A stretch of DNA of 8,549 nt, from assembly GCA_005880175.1 (NCBI GenBank), contig VBJR01000347.1, positions 1 through 8,549 on the forward strand, read 5' to 3'. The DNA is from Chloroflexota bacterium. Lineage in GTDB: Bacteria; Chloroflexota; Dormibacteria; Dormibacterales; Dormibacteraceae. Shown one piece after another: positions 1-8,549 of this stretch (within the stretch, counting starts at the first letter, position 1; every line of letters starts with the position of its first letter). The notes under the pieces were generated by a model. The model was not told where the DNA came from. It saw only the letters and a list, made by a program, of their open reading frames with translations, and searched no databases. A program made the translations under genes and the position numbers.

Positions 1-7332
<7,332 letters not shown>

Positions 7333-7340
<8 letters not shown>

Positions 7341-8549
7341 GGCGGCGGCCTGGCCGCTCACCGACGTGCAGGCGGCGTACTGGCTGGCGCGCGGCGACCC
7401 CGACTGCCCGGGCATCCCCGGCACCAACCTGTTCGCCGAATACGACTTGCCGGGCGCCTGGCTGCCGTTCCTGCAGCACGCCGTCAGGCGGCTGATCGAC
7501 CGCCACGACGCGCTGCGAGTCGTGGTCACGGGCGGCCTGCAGCGGGTGCTGGAGGAGGTGCCTCGGTACCGCCTGGAGATGGTCGACCTGCGCGGGGTGC
7601 CGTCCGGCGAGGCCGAGGCCCGGCTCGAAGCGACCTGGGCCCGCCTGCGCCACGACGCGGCGCCGGTCGACCGCTGGCCGCTGTTCCAGTTCGTCGCCCA
7701 CGCGCTCGACGACGGCCGGGTGCGCCTGCTGGTCCGCATCGACAAGTTCCTGGCCGACGGCGAGAGCCGGCTGCTGCTGGAGCGGGACCTCTTCGCGATG
7801 CTGGCCGAGCCCGCCGCACGCCTGCCGGCGCCGGACGTCTCCTACGCGGGCTGCCTCGACGCGGCGCGGAGGGCGGAGCGGTCCGCGGCCGGCTCGCGAG
7901 CGTACTGGCGGGGTCGCGCCCGCGGGCTGCCGCCGCTGCTGCTGCCGCCGGCCGGCGCGGCTCCGGCCCGAGGCGCCGGGCGGACGGCGTTCCGCGCCCA
8001 CCCGCTGCTGCCGGCCGACCGCTGGAGGCGCGTCCGGGCGCGGGCCGGCGCCCAGCGGCTGACGCCGTCGATGGTCGCGATCGCGGCGCTGGCCGACGCG
8101 GCCGCCGAGATCAGCGGCCGGACCTGCTTCACCCTGCCGCTGCTGGGCATGCAGCGGCCGCCGGACCTGCCCGCCGCGCAGAAGGTGATCGGCAACTTCA
8201 CCACCCTGCACCTGCTCGAGGTGACGGGCGCCGGGGCGACGTTCGCGGACCGGGCCGCCGGCCTGCGCCGGCGGGTGCTCACCGACATGGAGCACCAGGG
8301 CCACTCCGGCTACCGGCTGCTCCGGGACCTGCACCGGACACGCGGCGGCTGGCCGGTGGTCCCGCCCCTGACCGTCGCCACCACGCTGGAGTACCGGCAG
8401 CGAACCGCGCGCGACGGAGAGCCCGCCGGTCCGCACCGCGTGCTCAAGGCCAGCGCGCACATCCGCGGCGAGCTGTCGGTGCTGACCGTCAGCGAGGGAC
8501 CAGACGGGTCCCTCCGCCTGCGCTGCCAGGTCGTGGACGAGGCGCCGCC
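7333..8549 (+). CDS. NRPS starting with a heterocyclization (Cy) domain, 3' partial
   Basis: Frame 1 is open from GTG 7333 to the window end (405 codons visible). The Cy family condenses Cys, Ser or Thr onto the chain and then cyclodehydrates it to a thiazoline or oxazoline. Visible motifs are WPLTDVQAAYWLAR (residues 7-20, Cy1, with Ala for the usual Gly), RHDALR (57-62), DKFLADGES (137-145, exact DxxxxDxxS in place of HHxxxDG), LTPS near residue 244, VIGNFTTLHLLEV (286-298, Asn for the usual Asp of GDFT) and HSGYRLLRDL. The later FTS and TPQxxLD motifs are not recognisable. The GTG start is chosen because a GGGGAG ribosome site lies 8 bases upstream and Cy1 follows within six residues. The start overlaps the upstream stop by 8 bases. 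An A and a PCP domain are expected beyond the window. The family call is strong; whether it still cyclizes is uncertain. Confidence 0.88.

Noticed and set aside
7341..7380. Terminator or promoter between the two NRPS genes
   Set aside because: The genes overlap, there is no noncoding gap, and I see no hairpin with a T run or -10/-35 like sequence.

Overview
The window is one stretch of a nonribosomal peptide synthetase (NRPS) locus on the + strand. Its G+C content is very high, well above 70% by eye, with almost exclusively G/C third codon positions. This fits a high-GC producer, most likely an actinomycete. Myxococcota or an uncultured soil lineage cannot be excluded from the sequence.

Positions 1-7340 carry the 3' part of a large multimodular NRPS. 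The domain order is epimerization (E, window-truncated at its N-terminus), condensation (C1, type expected after an E domain), adenylation (A1, Ser-like code), carrier (PCP1), condensation (C2, possibly of the dehydrating 'modified amino acid' class), adenylation (A2, code not assigned) and carrier (PCP2), then TGA at 7338-7340. The domains are not in one reading frame. The true frame moves 3->2 (near 279), 2->3 (about 1262-1283), 3->2 (about 2990-3000), 2->1 (about 3615) and 1->3 (about 6801). The first junction looks like a single lost base. At least two others coincide with loss of conserved adenylation-domain sequence: A1 lacks about 21 residues that A2 keeps, and A2 lacks about 30 residues, including motif A8, that A1 keeps. 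This reciprocal pattern points to assembly damage in a repetitive gene, or to a decaying gene, rather than to biology such as programmed frameshifting.

A second gene starts with GTG at 7333, overlaps the stop of the first by 8 bases and stays open to the window end. It begins at once with a heterocyclization (Cy) domain carrying an intact DxxxxDxxS motif. Its C-terminal motifs, linked to the cyclodehydration step, look degenerate. An A domain for Cys, Ser or Thr would be expected downstream.

Read as an assembly line, the window would extend a peptide as ...D-Xaa (E), Ser or dehydroalanine (module C1-A1-PCP1, possibly modified by C2), Xaa2 (C2-A2-PCP2), then transfer to the Cy protein for a thiazoline/oxazoline-type or plain amide extension. 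I see no RNA genes, mobile elements, CRISPR arrays, promoters or terminators. There is no gene-free stretch of 300 bases.
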